A program made the translations under genes and the position numbers. A stretch of DNA of 43,289 nt from Nocardia altamirensis NBRC 108246 (GTDB taxonomy: Bacteria; Actinomycetota; Actinomycetes; Mycobacteriales; Mycobacteriaceae), in contig NZ_BDAY01000004.1 in NCBI RefSeq assembly GCF_001612685.1, positions 1 through 43,289 on the forward strand, given 5' to 3'. Every line of letters starts with the position of its first letter. Position 1 is the first letter of the stretch. The notes under the pieces are model-generated. The model worked only from the letters and a program-made list of their open reading frames with translations. It was not told the DNA's origin and made no database searches. Of this stretch, positions 16,768 through 24,714 are shown one piece after another.

Positions 16768-17276
16768 TGGCCCCACCGGCACAGGCTACTGGGCTAGGGC
16801 GAACGGATCGCCTCGAGACACTCATGGAGTGTCGCGGCAGTCGGCGCTTCCACGTGAGATTCGTTGTGTCCCACTGCGTTAGAGGTGGTAGCACTCGTGG
16901 TTGCGGGAAAGTGAACATTTTGTGCGGATCCTGCCGATGTAGTGACATTGCATTTCATTCGAGGTTGAAAAGTCGAGCAGTCACCACGTGTGTCGTTATG
17001 TAGTCGACCGTTGATGCTGCTCGCAGTGGGTTTCGATGCAGTCGGCGCAGTGCCGTGAAGTCGAGTTGAAATAATCGGGGATTAGCGGAAAGATATTGGT
17101 ACACAATCTATTCCACGCAGCGTCAACGATATCAGCCAAGTCGGTAATGTATTCGCTTGGCACAGAAAGCAACTGAGAGTAGTTCGTCCGGGGTGGCGCT
17201 TCTACGGTTGCAGAGGGCGGCCCCAATCATGGTCTGGATCCTCGAATTTCTATTCCTGCACAAAGGAAGTCGTGAA
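16768..17276. other. Intergenic region between divergent genes
   Basis: About 510 bp with lower GC than the flanks. No frame with coding bias was found. A 6-bp stem GCCAAG...CTTGGC with a loop of about 15 bases lies near 17138-17163. It should carry the promoters for the MFS gene (minus) and the secreted protein gene (plus), but I cannot name a clear pair. Confidence 0.4.
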
Positions 17277-17732
17277 ATGATCGAATATTTCCGGACCACC
17301 GAACGGTGGACCACCATCCCAGGAAAACTGGCCGTCGCCGCCGCAGTGGCACTCGCTGCCACGGTCCTGCAGGCGGGACCGGCCACAGCGGCTTCGTCCC
17401 CCAGCCTCACCGTCGACAAAACCCAGCGCCTCAACGCCGACGGCAGCGTGACGATCAAAGGCACCTTTACTTGCACCGGCGGCCGCACCAACAGCTTGAG
17501 GAGCAGCATGCTGCGGCAGGGTGAAATTCAAAGTGATTTCGCTATGAAGACGATGGTGCTGATCCCCTGCAACGGCGCCGCGCACCCCTACACCATCGAC
17601 ATCCCGAACACGATGTCCTTCCCATTCAAGCCCGGCCCCGCCGAATTCAGCACGAACTGGGGCCTCTACTGCGCAGACGGAAGCTACCCCACCGCCGAAC
17701 TCATCGACGCCGCCATCACCCTGCAGGAGTGA
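17277..17732 (+). CDS. Small secreted protein, possibly DUF6299-like
   Basis: A protein of 151 residues. ATG 17277 has AAAGGAAG upstream. The signal peptide has TTERWTTIPGK, then the alanine-rich core LAVAAAVALAATVL, with cleavage expected after GPATA near residue 38. The mature domain starts SPSLTVDKTQRLNADGSVTI and contains GTFTCTGGRT, with further cysteines in LIPCNGA and GLYCADG, so two disulfides are possible. The pattern (DGSVT..GT..C..G, later FKPGPAEF) resembles the DUF6299 secreted group. Function unknown. Confidence 0.72.
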   Translation: MIEYFRTTERWTTIPGKLAVAAAVALAATVLQAGPATAASSPSLTVDKTQRLNADGSVTIKGTFTCTGGRTNSLRSSMLRQGEIQSDFAMKTMVLIPCNGAAHPYTIDIPNTMSFPFKPGPAEFSTNWGLYCADGSYPTAELIDAAITLQE

Positions 17733-17761
17733 GGGGTTCGAGCCTGCGCCCGCCACCGCAG

Positions 17762-17786
17762 CGGGGCGGTGTTCCGAACCGCCCCG
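17762..17786 (+). terminator. GC-rich hairpin after the secreted protein gene
   Basis: CGGGGCGGT (17762-17770) pairs perfectly with ACCGCCCCG (17778-17786) over a 7-base loop, 30 bases after the stop at 17732. There is no U-run, as is usual for actinobacterial terminators. Confidence 0.65.
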
Positions 17787-17830
17787 AGTGTGGAGGAACA
17801 CTGCACAAAAGTTGGCTACTCTCAGCGCTC

Positions 17831-18334
17831 GTGGATATCGATGACTTACCTGCCACCAGGTACTACGCACCCAAAGGGCCTGCACTTGTGCTCGTCTTCA
17901 TCGCGGTCATGGCCCTGGTCGGTGTCCTGCTGACCGTCAACGACGTCTCGTTTGTGCGGGGTGTCCTCGGTGCCGTCCTAGTTGCGTGCTCCGGCTTCTG
18001 CATCTACGTCGGTGCTCCTCGATTGATCGGGCGACGCCCGGAACTGATCATCACCTCCGACGGGATCGAACACGTCGACCAGGGCCGTATTCTGTGGACG
18101 GACATCGACAGCGTCCGCCTCAACCGCATGCAAGGGCAACGAATCCTCGAATTCGTTCTGCACCACCCGGATACGTACCTTGCGCAACTGCCGTGGTTCG
18201 TCCGAACCACCAGTCGATTCATGCGCGCATCCGGCTACAGCCCCGCCGCGATCTCCGCATGGACCCTGCCCGTCCCCCTGGAGACCGTCCTGGAAGCAAT
18301 GCGCCGCCACCACCCTGCACTGACCGTCGCCTAG
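17831..18334 (+). CDS. Membrane protein with PH-like domain
   Basis: About 167 residues from GTG 17831. Two close membrane helices (GPALVLVFIAVMALVGVLLT and VLGAVLVACSGFCIYVGA) are followed by a beta-rich domain with ELIITSDGIEHVDQGRILW and DIDSVRLNRMQGQRILEFVL, which is the look of a bacterial PH (YdbT/DUF304-type) module. There is no Shine-Dalgarno, but TACTCT lies 8 bases upstream at 17817-17822, so the transcript may be leaderless and begin at the GTG. The role is unknown; it converges on another small membrane protein gene. Confidence 0.65.
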   Translation: MDIDDLPATRYYAPKGPALVLVFIAVMALVGVLLTVNDVSFVRGVLGAVLVACSGFCIYVGAPRLIGRRPELIITSDGIEHVDQGRILWTDIDSVRLNRMQGQRILEFVLHHPDTYLAQLPWFVRTTSRFMRASGYSPAAISAWTLPVPLETVLEAMRRHHPALTVA

Positions 18335-18361
18335 CCGGAAATCTGCCGAGCGATAGAGGTT

Positions 18362-18832
18362 TTAGGCCCCGGGCCCGCTGTGTTCATTCCCCTCATTGCC
18401 CGGGTCATTGGCGGGCTCGACCCTTTCGGCCGTGATCACCGTGCCGGCGCGTCCGTTGCGAACCAACGCGGGGAGCTTGCCCAGCGCGAGCGCCATCAAC
18501 GCGAGGAAGTTCTTTTCGCTCAGGCGGTCGTCTTGTCTCAGTTGAAATCCGCCAACCACGGCCAGCAGCAATACCCCTCCGACCAGAACCGGGAAAATTG
18601 CCCAAGGGGGAGCCACCCGTGTGACGACCAGAAGGACGGCCAGCACCGTCACGACGACAACAAGATAGAACGATCCTGAAACCCAGGGCGACCGACGCAC
18701 AGCGCGGGCGTGCCGCATAGTCGCCTCGAAGGTGGTGTCATAAAGGGCTGCGTTCTCCTCCGCCGAGCGGCCCTCCACCCACACTTCGACCTTCCGAAGC
18801 CGCCCCCACTTGTCGAACTCAGCGGTCCCCAT
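18362..18832 (-). CDS. Small membrane protein, hypothetical
   Basis: About 156 residues from ATG 18832, which has GGGAAGG seven bases upstream. The N-terminal 60 residues are charged (FDKWGRLRKVEVWVEGRSAE, HARAVRRSPWVSG). Two membrane helices follow (LVVVVTVLAVLLVVTRVA and WAIFPVLVGGVLLLAVVGGF), then a C-terminal cytoplasmic tail ending in an acidic Asn/Gly-rich stretch. It converges with the PH-like membrane protein gene 28 bp away. Not recognised. Confidence 0.6.
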   Translation of the reverse strand: MGTAEFDKWGRLRKVEVWVEGRSAEENAALYDTTFEATMRHARAVRRSPWVSGSFYLVVVVTVLAVLLVVTRVAPPWAIFPVLVGGVLLLAVVGGFQLRQDDRLSEKNFLALMALALGKLPALVRNGRAGTVITAERVEPANDPGNEGNEHSGPGA

Positions 18833-19061
18833 CGAGTACCTTCCCGCCGCGGTGATCGACCCGTAATGGTGGATCCGACGATTGCCCGCACTATCGGTTG
18901 CCGATCGATGGGCACCCGGCGCCACGCGCACCGAATCTGATGCTCATTCTGTCGGGCACAATCCGCGCGCGGTATCGGCTACATGCAGGACACTCGGCCG
19001 CGGAACGCCCGCTCGGCGCGCGGCAGGTCGGTGAGCTGGTCGGCGACACGGCACACGGCGG

Positions 19062-19985
19062 TCAGCGGTTGGTCGCGGGCAACTCTGCGGCGCGGTTTTC
19101 CGCTGCGGGGATTTGGGGTGTGTCGGTGAACGTGCAGGCGCCGCTACGGCGGAACGGTTCGGCCAGTTGAGCGAGATAGGCGTCGGGGTAGTTCGGTTTG
19201 GCGGCCATGCCGAGGTCGTCGCTGGTGAACCGGCGCTGTGGATCGAAGGAGAAGGTGCCTAGCAGGTGATCCCAGATCAAGGTGAACAAGCCGAAGTTGA
19301 CGTCGCCGATGCCGGCCCATTTGAGGTGGTGGAAGCGGTGGCCCTCGTTGAGCGCGAGCACGTAGCGCAGCGGGCCGACGCGGTAGTCGGCGTTGGAGTG
19401 CTGCAGTAGCAACTGCACCGCGATCAACACCGCGAGCACCTCGGCCACCACGGCGGGCATGCCGAGAATCAGCAGCGGCAGCGTGCCAACCAGCAGTTCG
19501 ACACCACCGTGCAGCGGATGCTTCATGAGGCCGTTGAAGCCGTAGAAGCGGCGCACACTGTGGTGGACGGCGTGAAACCGCCACAGCACGCCGATCTTGT
19601 GACTTGCGAAGTGCACCAATGTGATTCCCAAGTCGGTGACCAGTACTGCCAGCAGCACCTGTGCCGGTAGCGGCCAGGCGTTAGGCCAGAACGACTCGAA
19701 CGGCGACAGCGCGGCGGCGATCGGCACCACCAACACCGTGAGCAACAACCCGCCCTCGTTGATCACGCCGTGGATCGCGTCACGTCCCGCGTCGTTGTGC
19801 GAGGTGTTCCAGTCCCCGGTGTACGGGATCATCCGTTCGACCGCGAAGGATATCCCCACCCCGGCCAGCACGAGCAGCAGCAGCCACAGCGGCGCCGCCG
19901 GAGTGTGGGCGAGCGCCAATGCGGCGCCGCCGATCCCCAGAATCATGAACGGCACGTACCCGTACCGCAGGAGTGAACTAGTCAT
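19062..19985 (-). CDS. Sterol desaturase / fatty acid hydroxylase family protein
   Basis: A protein of 307 residues with several membrane helices and the three histidine clusters of the di-iron membrane hydroxylases: HFASH (125-129), FHAVHH (137-142) and HRFHH (216-220), plus His196 in QHSNAD. Members insert oxygen or double bonds into lipids, sterols or carotenoids at the inner membrane. The substrate is unknown. ATG 19985 (MTSSLLRYGY) is chosen. It is divergent from an AraC-type gene only 100 bp away, which may regulate it. Confidence 0.88.
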   Translation of the reverse strand: MTSSLLRYGYVPFMILGIGGAALALAHTPAAPLWLLLLVLAGVGISFAVERMIPYTGDWNTSHNDAGRDAIHGVINEGGLLLTVLVVPIAAALSPFESFWPNAWPLPAQVLLAVLVTDLGITLVHFASHKIGVLWRFHAVHHSVRRFYGFNGLMKHPLHGGVELLVGTLPLLILGMPAVVAEVLAVLIAVQLLLQHSNADYRVGPLRYVLALNEGHRFHHLKWAGIGDVNFGLFTLIWDHLLGTFSFDPQRRFTSDDLGMAAKPNYPDAYLAQLAEPFRRSGACTFTDTPQIPAAENRAAELPATNR

Positions 19986-20085
19986 GTGAGCAGTCTTGGA
20001 CACGGTCGGCACCTGCGGCTTGTACCGATTCGGCGAATATGTGACCCGTCCAGCGTTCGATCACCGCGCCGATAGGCTCTGGTAC

Positions 20086-20814
20086 ATGGACTGGTCTGGA
20101 TCGTTGGCGATCGAACCCGGTCGCTTGACCTATGTAGGTAGCCTGGGTGACGCGCACACGCACAGTCATGCCGCCGTGCAGATCACCGCGGTCCTCGACG
20201 GCGAGGTCGAATTCGGTGATGACGCAGGCGAACTCGTGCACGCACGCGCGGCGATCATCCCGTCCGGCGTCAGTCATCACGTCCAGGCCGGAGCAGTGAC
20301 CGGGGTGATGATCTACCTCGACCCCACCTCTCCGGCCGCGCGGGCGGCCGTCGCGCGCATCGATCCGATCGACCGGACGTCGGTCACCGCGTGGACCATC
20401 GCAGCCCAGAACCTGCCGACCGGTGCGGATCTCAGCCCGTCCACTTTGCTGGCTGCCTTGCTCGGCCCGGCGCCGGGCCCGACAGCCCCGCACCCCTGTG
20501 TCAGCGCCGCCATCACCTTGATTCCGGCCGTGCTCGCCGACGGCCCGGTCCGGGTCGGCGATATCGCTGCCGAGGTCGGCATCTCTGCGGATCGGCTCGG
20601 CAGGCTCTTCGCCCGCGACATGGGGCTGTCCTTTCCCGCATATGTGCGCTGGGCTCGGCTGCTCCGCGCCGCCGAGATCGCCCGCGCCGGAGACACTCTC
20701 ACCAACGCGGCGCATGCCGCCGGATTCACTGACGGCGCACACCTCAATCGGGTGGTGCACGAAATGTTCGGCCTCACCCCTTCTCATATGATCCAATCCA
20801 TCACCCTCACCTGA
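20086..20814 (+). CDS. AraC family transcriptional regulator with cupin sensor domain
   Basis: About 242 residues. The N-terminal cupin-like part has HTHSHAAVQITAVLDGEVEF and ARAAIIPSGVSHHVQAG. The C-terminal 95 residues hold the double helix-turn-helix (VGDIAAEVGISADRLGRLFA ... AYVRWARLLRAAEIA ... AAHAAGFTDGAHLNRVVHEM). ATG 20086 is chosen; TAGGCT lies 7 bases upstream (20073-20078), so a leaderless transcript is plausible. It is divergent from the desaturase-family gene and probably controls it; that is inference from position. Confidence 0.85.
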   Translation: MDWSGSLAIEPGRLTYVGSLGDAHTHSHAAVQITAVLDGEVEFGDDAGELVHARAAIIPSGVSHHVQAGAVTGVMIYLDPTSPAARAAVARIDPIDRTSVTAWTIAAQNLPTGADLSPSTLLAALLGPAPGPTAPHPCVSAAITLIPAVLADGPVRVGDIAAEVGISADRLGRLFARDMGLSFPAYVRWARLLRAAEIARAGDTLTNAAHAAGFTDGAHLNRVVHEMFGLTPSHMIQSITLT

Positions 20815-21008
20815 CGCCGCTCGCGAGCGACAAAACCAGGTGCGTTGGCGCACTTGACGATTGCCGACAGTCTTGACCGCGGTCGGACGGCGCATGACAA
20901 GTATCCGGCTATCGCGCGATGCCCCTGCTGACGATCCTCTGCCTGCTGGAAGGCAGGAGCTCACGCGCCTGTGCCGATGATCGAATGCTTGGACGGAGTC
21001 CTGCTAGC

Positions 21009-21605
21009 TCAGCGAGTCGTTGCTGTGGTGAGCATGGCGTGCACGGTACGGCGCCAGTCGGCGAGCAACTTGTCGCGGTGGTTGGTGCTGAGAATGGTCG
21101 TCAGGGCCAGGCCGCGGAAGTAGGTGAGGGTCATCTCGAAAACGGTGTCGAGGTTCTCCGGGGCGCCCTCGACGTTGCTGACGAGGGTCGCGCGGATGTT
21201 GTCGTGCAGTTCCCGCTGATGGCGCAGTAATGCCTCGCGCAGTTCGGTGTCGGTGCGGGCGGCTACCCATAGTTCGAGGACGGCGCCGAACAATGGAGTG
21301 GCGAAGCTGCGCCACAGCATGTCGGTCCAATCCTCTTCAGTGGCTTTTGTTTCCGCGTTGTCGGCGGCTTCACGCATCTGCTGATCGGTCAGATGCCGCA
21401 CGGCGTCCACGAGCAGGTGGGCCTTGTTCGGGTACTGGTGCAGTAGCGCGCCGCGCGAGACTTCCGCGCGGGCTTGGATGGCCCCGATGCTGGTTGCGGC
21501 GTAGCCGTCCTCGATGAGGCAGTCGACGGCGGCGCGCAGGATGCGCTCGCGGGTCTGGTGGCTGCGTGCCGCATCGCTGTGTTGACGTCCTTCCGTGCGT
21601 GCCAT
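21009..21605 (-). CDS. TetR family repressor of the acyl-CoA operon
   Basis: A protein of 198 residues. The N-terminal DNA-binding domain reads RERILRAAVDCLIEDGYAAT followed by SIGAIQARAEVSRGALLHQY and PNKAHLLVDAV, a textbook TetR helix-turn-helix. The remaining helices form the ligand pocket and dimer interface. ATG 21605 is chosen (MARTEGRQHSD). It is divergent from a six-gene acyl-CoA operon, and a near-perfect palindrome lies 25 bp upstream of its start, so it most likely represses both directions and is released by an acyl-CoA or free acid. Confidence 0.9.
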   Translation of the reverse strand: MARTEGRQHSDAARSHQTRERILRAAVDCLIEDGYAATSIGAIQARAEVSRGALLHQYPNKAHLLVDAVRHLTDQQMREAADNAETKATEEDWTDMLWRSFATPLFGAVLELWVAARTDTELREALLRHQRELHDNIRATLVSNVEGAPENLDTVFEMTLTYFRGLALTTILSTNHRDKLLADWRRTVHAMLTTATTR

Positions 21606-21630
21606 GGCTGCATCATCGCAGGTGTTGACA

Positions 21631-21648
21631 ACAGTACGATCGGACTGT
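21631..21648. promoter_or_regulatory. Probable TetR operator palindrome
   Basis: ACAGTACGATCGGACTGT reads ACAGTCCGATCGTACTGT on the other strand, so 16 of 18 positions are symmetrical around a central CGATCG. It lies between the divergent TetR gene (start 21605) and the acyl-CoA dehydrogenase gene (start 21772) and abuts a TTGACA hexamer at 21625-21630. The size and symmetry fit TetR-family operators. Confidence 0.75.
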
Positions 21649-21771
21649 TTCACTTTGCGGGTAGCAGAGACGCAAGCCGGGGCGCTGCCCGAGCCGCGAA
21701 CGGCTGGCACGTCGAAGGTGCCGTCGGCAATCGCCGACCTGGCAAGTCGATACCAGGAATGGAAGCTATTC

Positions 21772-22929
21772 ATGCAGAACGCAACGGCCACATCGAGGTG
21801 GTCGGCGAGCGAAGACGCGGTCGCAGTACGGGCGACGGCACGATCCTTCTTCGCCAGCGAGGCGAGCCCGAACATGGCCCGATGGGCCGAGCAGCGGCAC
21901 GTCGACCGGGACTTCTGGAAAGCGGCGGGCGCGTTGGGCCTGCTGTGCATGGCCGTACCCGAGGAGTACGGCGGTGGCGGCGGCACCGCCGCCCACGACC
22001 TGATCATGCTGGAGGAGCAAGCCCGCATCGGCGAGCCCGGCTTCGGCAACATCGTGCACAGCGGGATCGTCGCGCCCTACCTGGTGGCATACGGCACCGA
22101 AGAGCAGAAGCAGGCGTGGCTGCCGACGATGGCCACCGGCGAGGTCATCGCGGCGATCGCCATGACCGAACCCGGCGGTGGTTCGGACTTGGCGAACATG
22201 TCCACCCGCGCGCGCCGTGACGGCGACGACTACGTGATCACCGGCGCCAAAACCTTCATCACCAACGGCGGCTCCGCCGATCTCGTCCTCGTTGCGGCGA
22301 AGACCGACGTCGACGCCGGACCGCACGGGGTGTCGCTGCTGCTGGTGGATACCCGTGATTGCACGGGATTTCGGCGGGGCCGCGTCCTCGACAAGCTCGG
22401 CCAGCACAGCGGTGACACCGCGGAGTTGTTCTTCGACGAGGTCAGGGTGCGCGCCGCGAATCTGCTGGGCGGCAAGGAAGGTCAGGGCTTCGTCCAACTG
22501 ATGACGCAGTTGCCGCTGGAACGCCTCGAGATCGCGGTCGTCGGTGTGGTCGCTGCGGAGCTCGCCGTCGAGCTGACGCTCGCATACACCAAGGAGCGCA
22601 ACGCATTCGGCAAGCCGCTGTTCGGCTTCCAGAACGTGAAATTCGAACTGGCCGAATGCGCGACCCTCGCACGGGTGGCGCGGGTGTTCGTCGACGACTG
22701 TGTCGAGAAGTTCCTCGCCGGAACCCTCGACACCGCCACCGCATCGATGGCGAAGTACTGGGTCACCGACATTCAATGCCAAATCATCGACCGCTGCCTG
22801 CAACTGTTCGGCGGCTACGGCTACATGCGGGAATACCCGATCGCGCAGCTCTACGCCGATTCACGCGCGCAGCGAATCTACGGCGGCACCAACGAAATCA
22901 TGAAAGAACTCATCGCACGGTCGCTGTAG
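21772..22929 (+). CDS. Acyl-CoA dehydrogenase (LCAD/IVD-type)
   Basis: A protein of 385 residues, full family length. It carries the FAD/substrate motif AIAMTEPGGGSDLANM, the second signature QIIDRCLQLFGGYGYMREYP and the tail YGGTNEIMKELIARSL. The glutamate of the usual IYEGT motif is Gly; instead a glutamate at about 267 (AVELTLAYTKERNAFGK) sits where the base lies in long-chain and isovaleryl-CoA dehydrogenases, so the enzyme should be active. It forms the 2-enoyl-CoA and passes electrons to ETF. ATG 21772 has GGAAG six bases upstream. It is the first gene of the TetR-controlled operon. Confidence 0.92.
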   Translation: MQNATATSRWSASEDAVAVRATARSFFASEASPNMARWAEQRHVDRDFWKAAGALGLLCMAVPEEYGGGGGTAAHDLIMLEEQARIGEPGFGNIVHSGIVAPYLVAYGTEEQKQAWLPTMATGEVIAAIAMTEPGGGSDLANMSTRARRDGDDYVITGAKTFITNGGSADLVLVAAKTDVDAGPHGVSLLLVDTRDCTGFRRGRVLDKLGQHSGDTAELFFDEVRVRAANLLGGKEGQGFVQLMTQLPLERLEIAVVGVVAAELAVELTLAYTKERNAFGKPLFGFQNVKFELAECATLARVARVFVDDCVEKFLAGTLDTATASMAKYWVTDIQCQIIDRCLQLFGGYGYMREYPIAQLYADSRAQRIYGGTNEIMKELIARSL

Positions 22930-22953
22930 ACCAGCCTGATGGAGGTAGGTTCC

Positions 22954-23751
22954 ATGTCCGACGACACCGTTCTCATCGAGCGCGACGGGCCGGTCACGCT
23001 GATCGGCATCAATCGACCGCAGGCCCGCAACGCGGTCGACGGCCCGACTGCCGCGGCGCTGGCCACCGCGTTCCGTGACTTCGACGCCGATCCTGATGTG
23101 GCAGTCGCCGTGCTGCACGGCATCGGCGGAACATTCTGTGCTGGAGCAGATCTCAAGGCACTCGGCACCGAGCGTGGCAACCGGGCGGCACCCGACGGCG
23201 ATGGTCCGATGGGGCCAACGCGCATGCGCTTGTCCAAACCGGTGATCGCGGCAATCTCCGGGTATGCCGTGGCCGGCGGTATCGAACTGGCCGTCTGGGC
23301 TGACCTGCGGGTGGCCGAGGAGGACGCTGTCCTCGGTGTGTTCTGTCGGCGCTGGGGTGTTCCGCTGATCGATGGCGGCACCGTGCGACTGCCTCGGCTG
23401 ATCGGCGAGAGCCACGCGATGGATCTGATCCTGACCGGCCGCCCCGTCGACGCCGCCGAAGCGCACCGGATCGGCCTGGTCAACCGGGTCGTGCCGCACG
23501 GGCAAGCTCTGGCCGCAGCCCGCGACCTCGCTCACGAACTCACCCGCTTCCCGCAGACCTGCATGCGACACGACCGGCTGTCCATGCTCGAACAGCATGG
23601 CCTCACCGAAACCGAGGCTCTAGCAAATGAATTCGAGCACGGCACCATCTCATTTCTTGCCGACAGCCTGGCCGGCGCCGCACGCTTCGCCGCCGGTGCG
23701 GGCAGGCACGGCGACTTCACGAAGCTCACCACGGAAGGACCGACATCCTGA
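22954..23751 (+). CDS. Enoyl-CoA hydratase/isomerase family protein
   Basis: A crotonase-fold protein of 265 residues. The oxyanion-hole segments are GTFCAGADLKALG and ISGYAVAGGIELAVWADLRV. The first catalytic acid of true hydratases is kept (Glu in GIELA). The second, normally in a PEILLG loop, is replaced by CRRWG, so it may be a hydratase with altered chemistry, an isomerase or a thioesterase-like crotonase. ATG 22954 has GGAGG seven bases upstream. The stop overlaps the next start as TGATG, showing tight coupling to the SDR gene. Confidence 0.88.
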   Translation: MSDDTVLIERDGPVTLIGINRPQARNAVDGPTAAALATAFRDFDADPDVAVAVLHGIGGTFCAGADLKALGTERGNRAAPDGDGPMGPTRMRLSKPVIAAISGYAVAGGIELAVWADLRVAEEDAVLGVFCRRWGVPLIDGGTVRLPRLIGESHAMDLILTGRPVDAAEAHRIGLVNRVVPHGQALAAARDLAHELTRFPQTCMRHDRLSMLEQHGLTETEALANEFEHGTISFLADSLAGAARFAAGAGRHGDFTKLTTEGPTS

Positions 23752-24578
23752 TGTCAGCACCATTGGCAGGTAAGACCGCGATCGTCAGCGGTAGCGGGCG
23801 CGGCATCGGGGCCGCCATCGCCGCCAAACTCGCCGCGAACGGCGCGGCCGTGGTCGTCAACGACCTCGATCCCGTTGCCGCACAACAGGTCGCCGATCAG
23901 ATCGCCAGTGCGGGAGGTCGGGCCGCAGTCTGCGCAGGCAGCGTCACCGATGCCGAGTTCGCGCCCCGTTTCGTCGATACCGCCGTGCAGTCATTCGGCG
24001 GACTCGACATCATCGTCAACAACGCGGGCTATACCTGGGACACCGTCGTGCAGAAAATGACCGACGAGCAGTGGGATGACATCCTCGATGTTCACCTCAA
24101 AGCACCGTTCCAGATCCTGCGTGCCGCGCAGCCAGTCATCAGCGCCGCCGCGAAACGTGAACGCGAGGAAGGCAATCCGGTCACCCGCAAGGTCGTCAAC
24201 ATCTCCTCACTCGCAGGTCTCTACGGCAACGCCGGTCAAGCCAACTACTCGGCGGGAAAGGCCGGAATCCTCGGCCTGACAAAGGCGATCGCCAAGGAGT
24301 GGGGCCGCTACCGCGTCACCGTGAACGCGGTTGCCTTCGGCCTCATCCAAACCCGGCTCACCGGATCTGCCGCCGAGGACGCGACCATCGACATCGCGGG
24401 TCGCGAGATCAAAGTCGGCGTCAACCCCATGATCCTGCAAGCCGCCCCACACATCACACCGCTCGGCCGTCTCGGCACACCCGAAGAAGCGGCGGGCGCG
24501 GTCTACCTGCTGTGCCTGCCGGAGTCCGACTACATCACCGGCGAAACTCTCACCTGCAGTGGTGGATTGGTCGGCTGA
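23751..24578 (+). CDS. Short-chain dehydrogenase/reductase (3-hydroxyacyl-CoA/3-oxoacyl type)
   Basis: A protein of 275 residues with the NAD(P)-binding TGxxxGxG equivalent SGSGRGIG at residues 13-20, VNNAGYTWD, the catalytic Ser in NISSLAG and YSAGK holding the catalytic Tyr and Lys. The end DYITGETLTCSGGLVG is typical of FabG-like enzymes. Asp in VVNDLD at the end of strand 2 favours NAD over NADP. In this operon it likely oxidises the 3-hydroxyacyl-CoA made by the crotonase. It overlaps both neighbours by one base as TGATG. Confidence 0.9.
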   Translation: MSAPLAGKTAIVSGSGRGIGAAIAAKLAANGAAVVVNDLDPVAAQQVADQIASAGGRAAVCAGSVTDAEFAPRFVDTAVQSFGGLDIIVNNAGYTWDTVVQKMTDEQWDDILDVHLKAPFQILRAAQPVISAAAKREREEGNPVTRKVVNISSLAGLYGNAGQANYSAGKAGILGLTKAIAKEWGRYRVTVNAVAFGLIQTRLTGSAAEDATIDIAGREIKVGVNPMILQAAPHITPLGRLGTPEEAAGAVYLLCLPESDYITGETLTCSGGLVG

Positions 24579-24682
24579 TGCGTGCATTCGAATCGGTCGA
24601 GGAACTGGCTGCGGTCATCTACGTCGAAGACGCCGACAAACCAGCCTGCGTCGCGGAAGCTGTAATACGACTGTTCCGCTGA
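24578..24682 (+). pseudogene. Short ORF, probable 5' stump of a MaoC-type dehydratase gene
   Basis: ATG 24578 overlaps the SDR stop (TGATG). The first residues MRAFESVEELAAV match the usual N-terminus of actinobacterial MaoC-like dehydratases. The frame then diverges to IYVEDADKPACVAEAVIRLF and stops after 34 residues, whereas a MaoC protein has about 150. A MaoC gene is common in this operon type, so an internal deletion is likely. A genuine 34-residue peptide cannot be excluded. Confidence 0.5.
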
Positions 24683-24714
24683 TCCGACATCGATCCTTCC
24701 AACAAGAGGCTGAT

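Noticed and set aside
17733..17760. GGTTCGAGCC, resembling a tRNA T-loop
   Set aside because: No anticodon stem, D-arm or acceptor pairing could be built around it.
20818..20829. CGCTCGCGAGCG palindrome between the convergent AraC and TetR genes
   Set aside because: Too compact for a good terminator hairpin and common by chance in GC-rich DNA.
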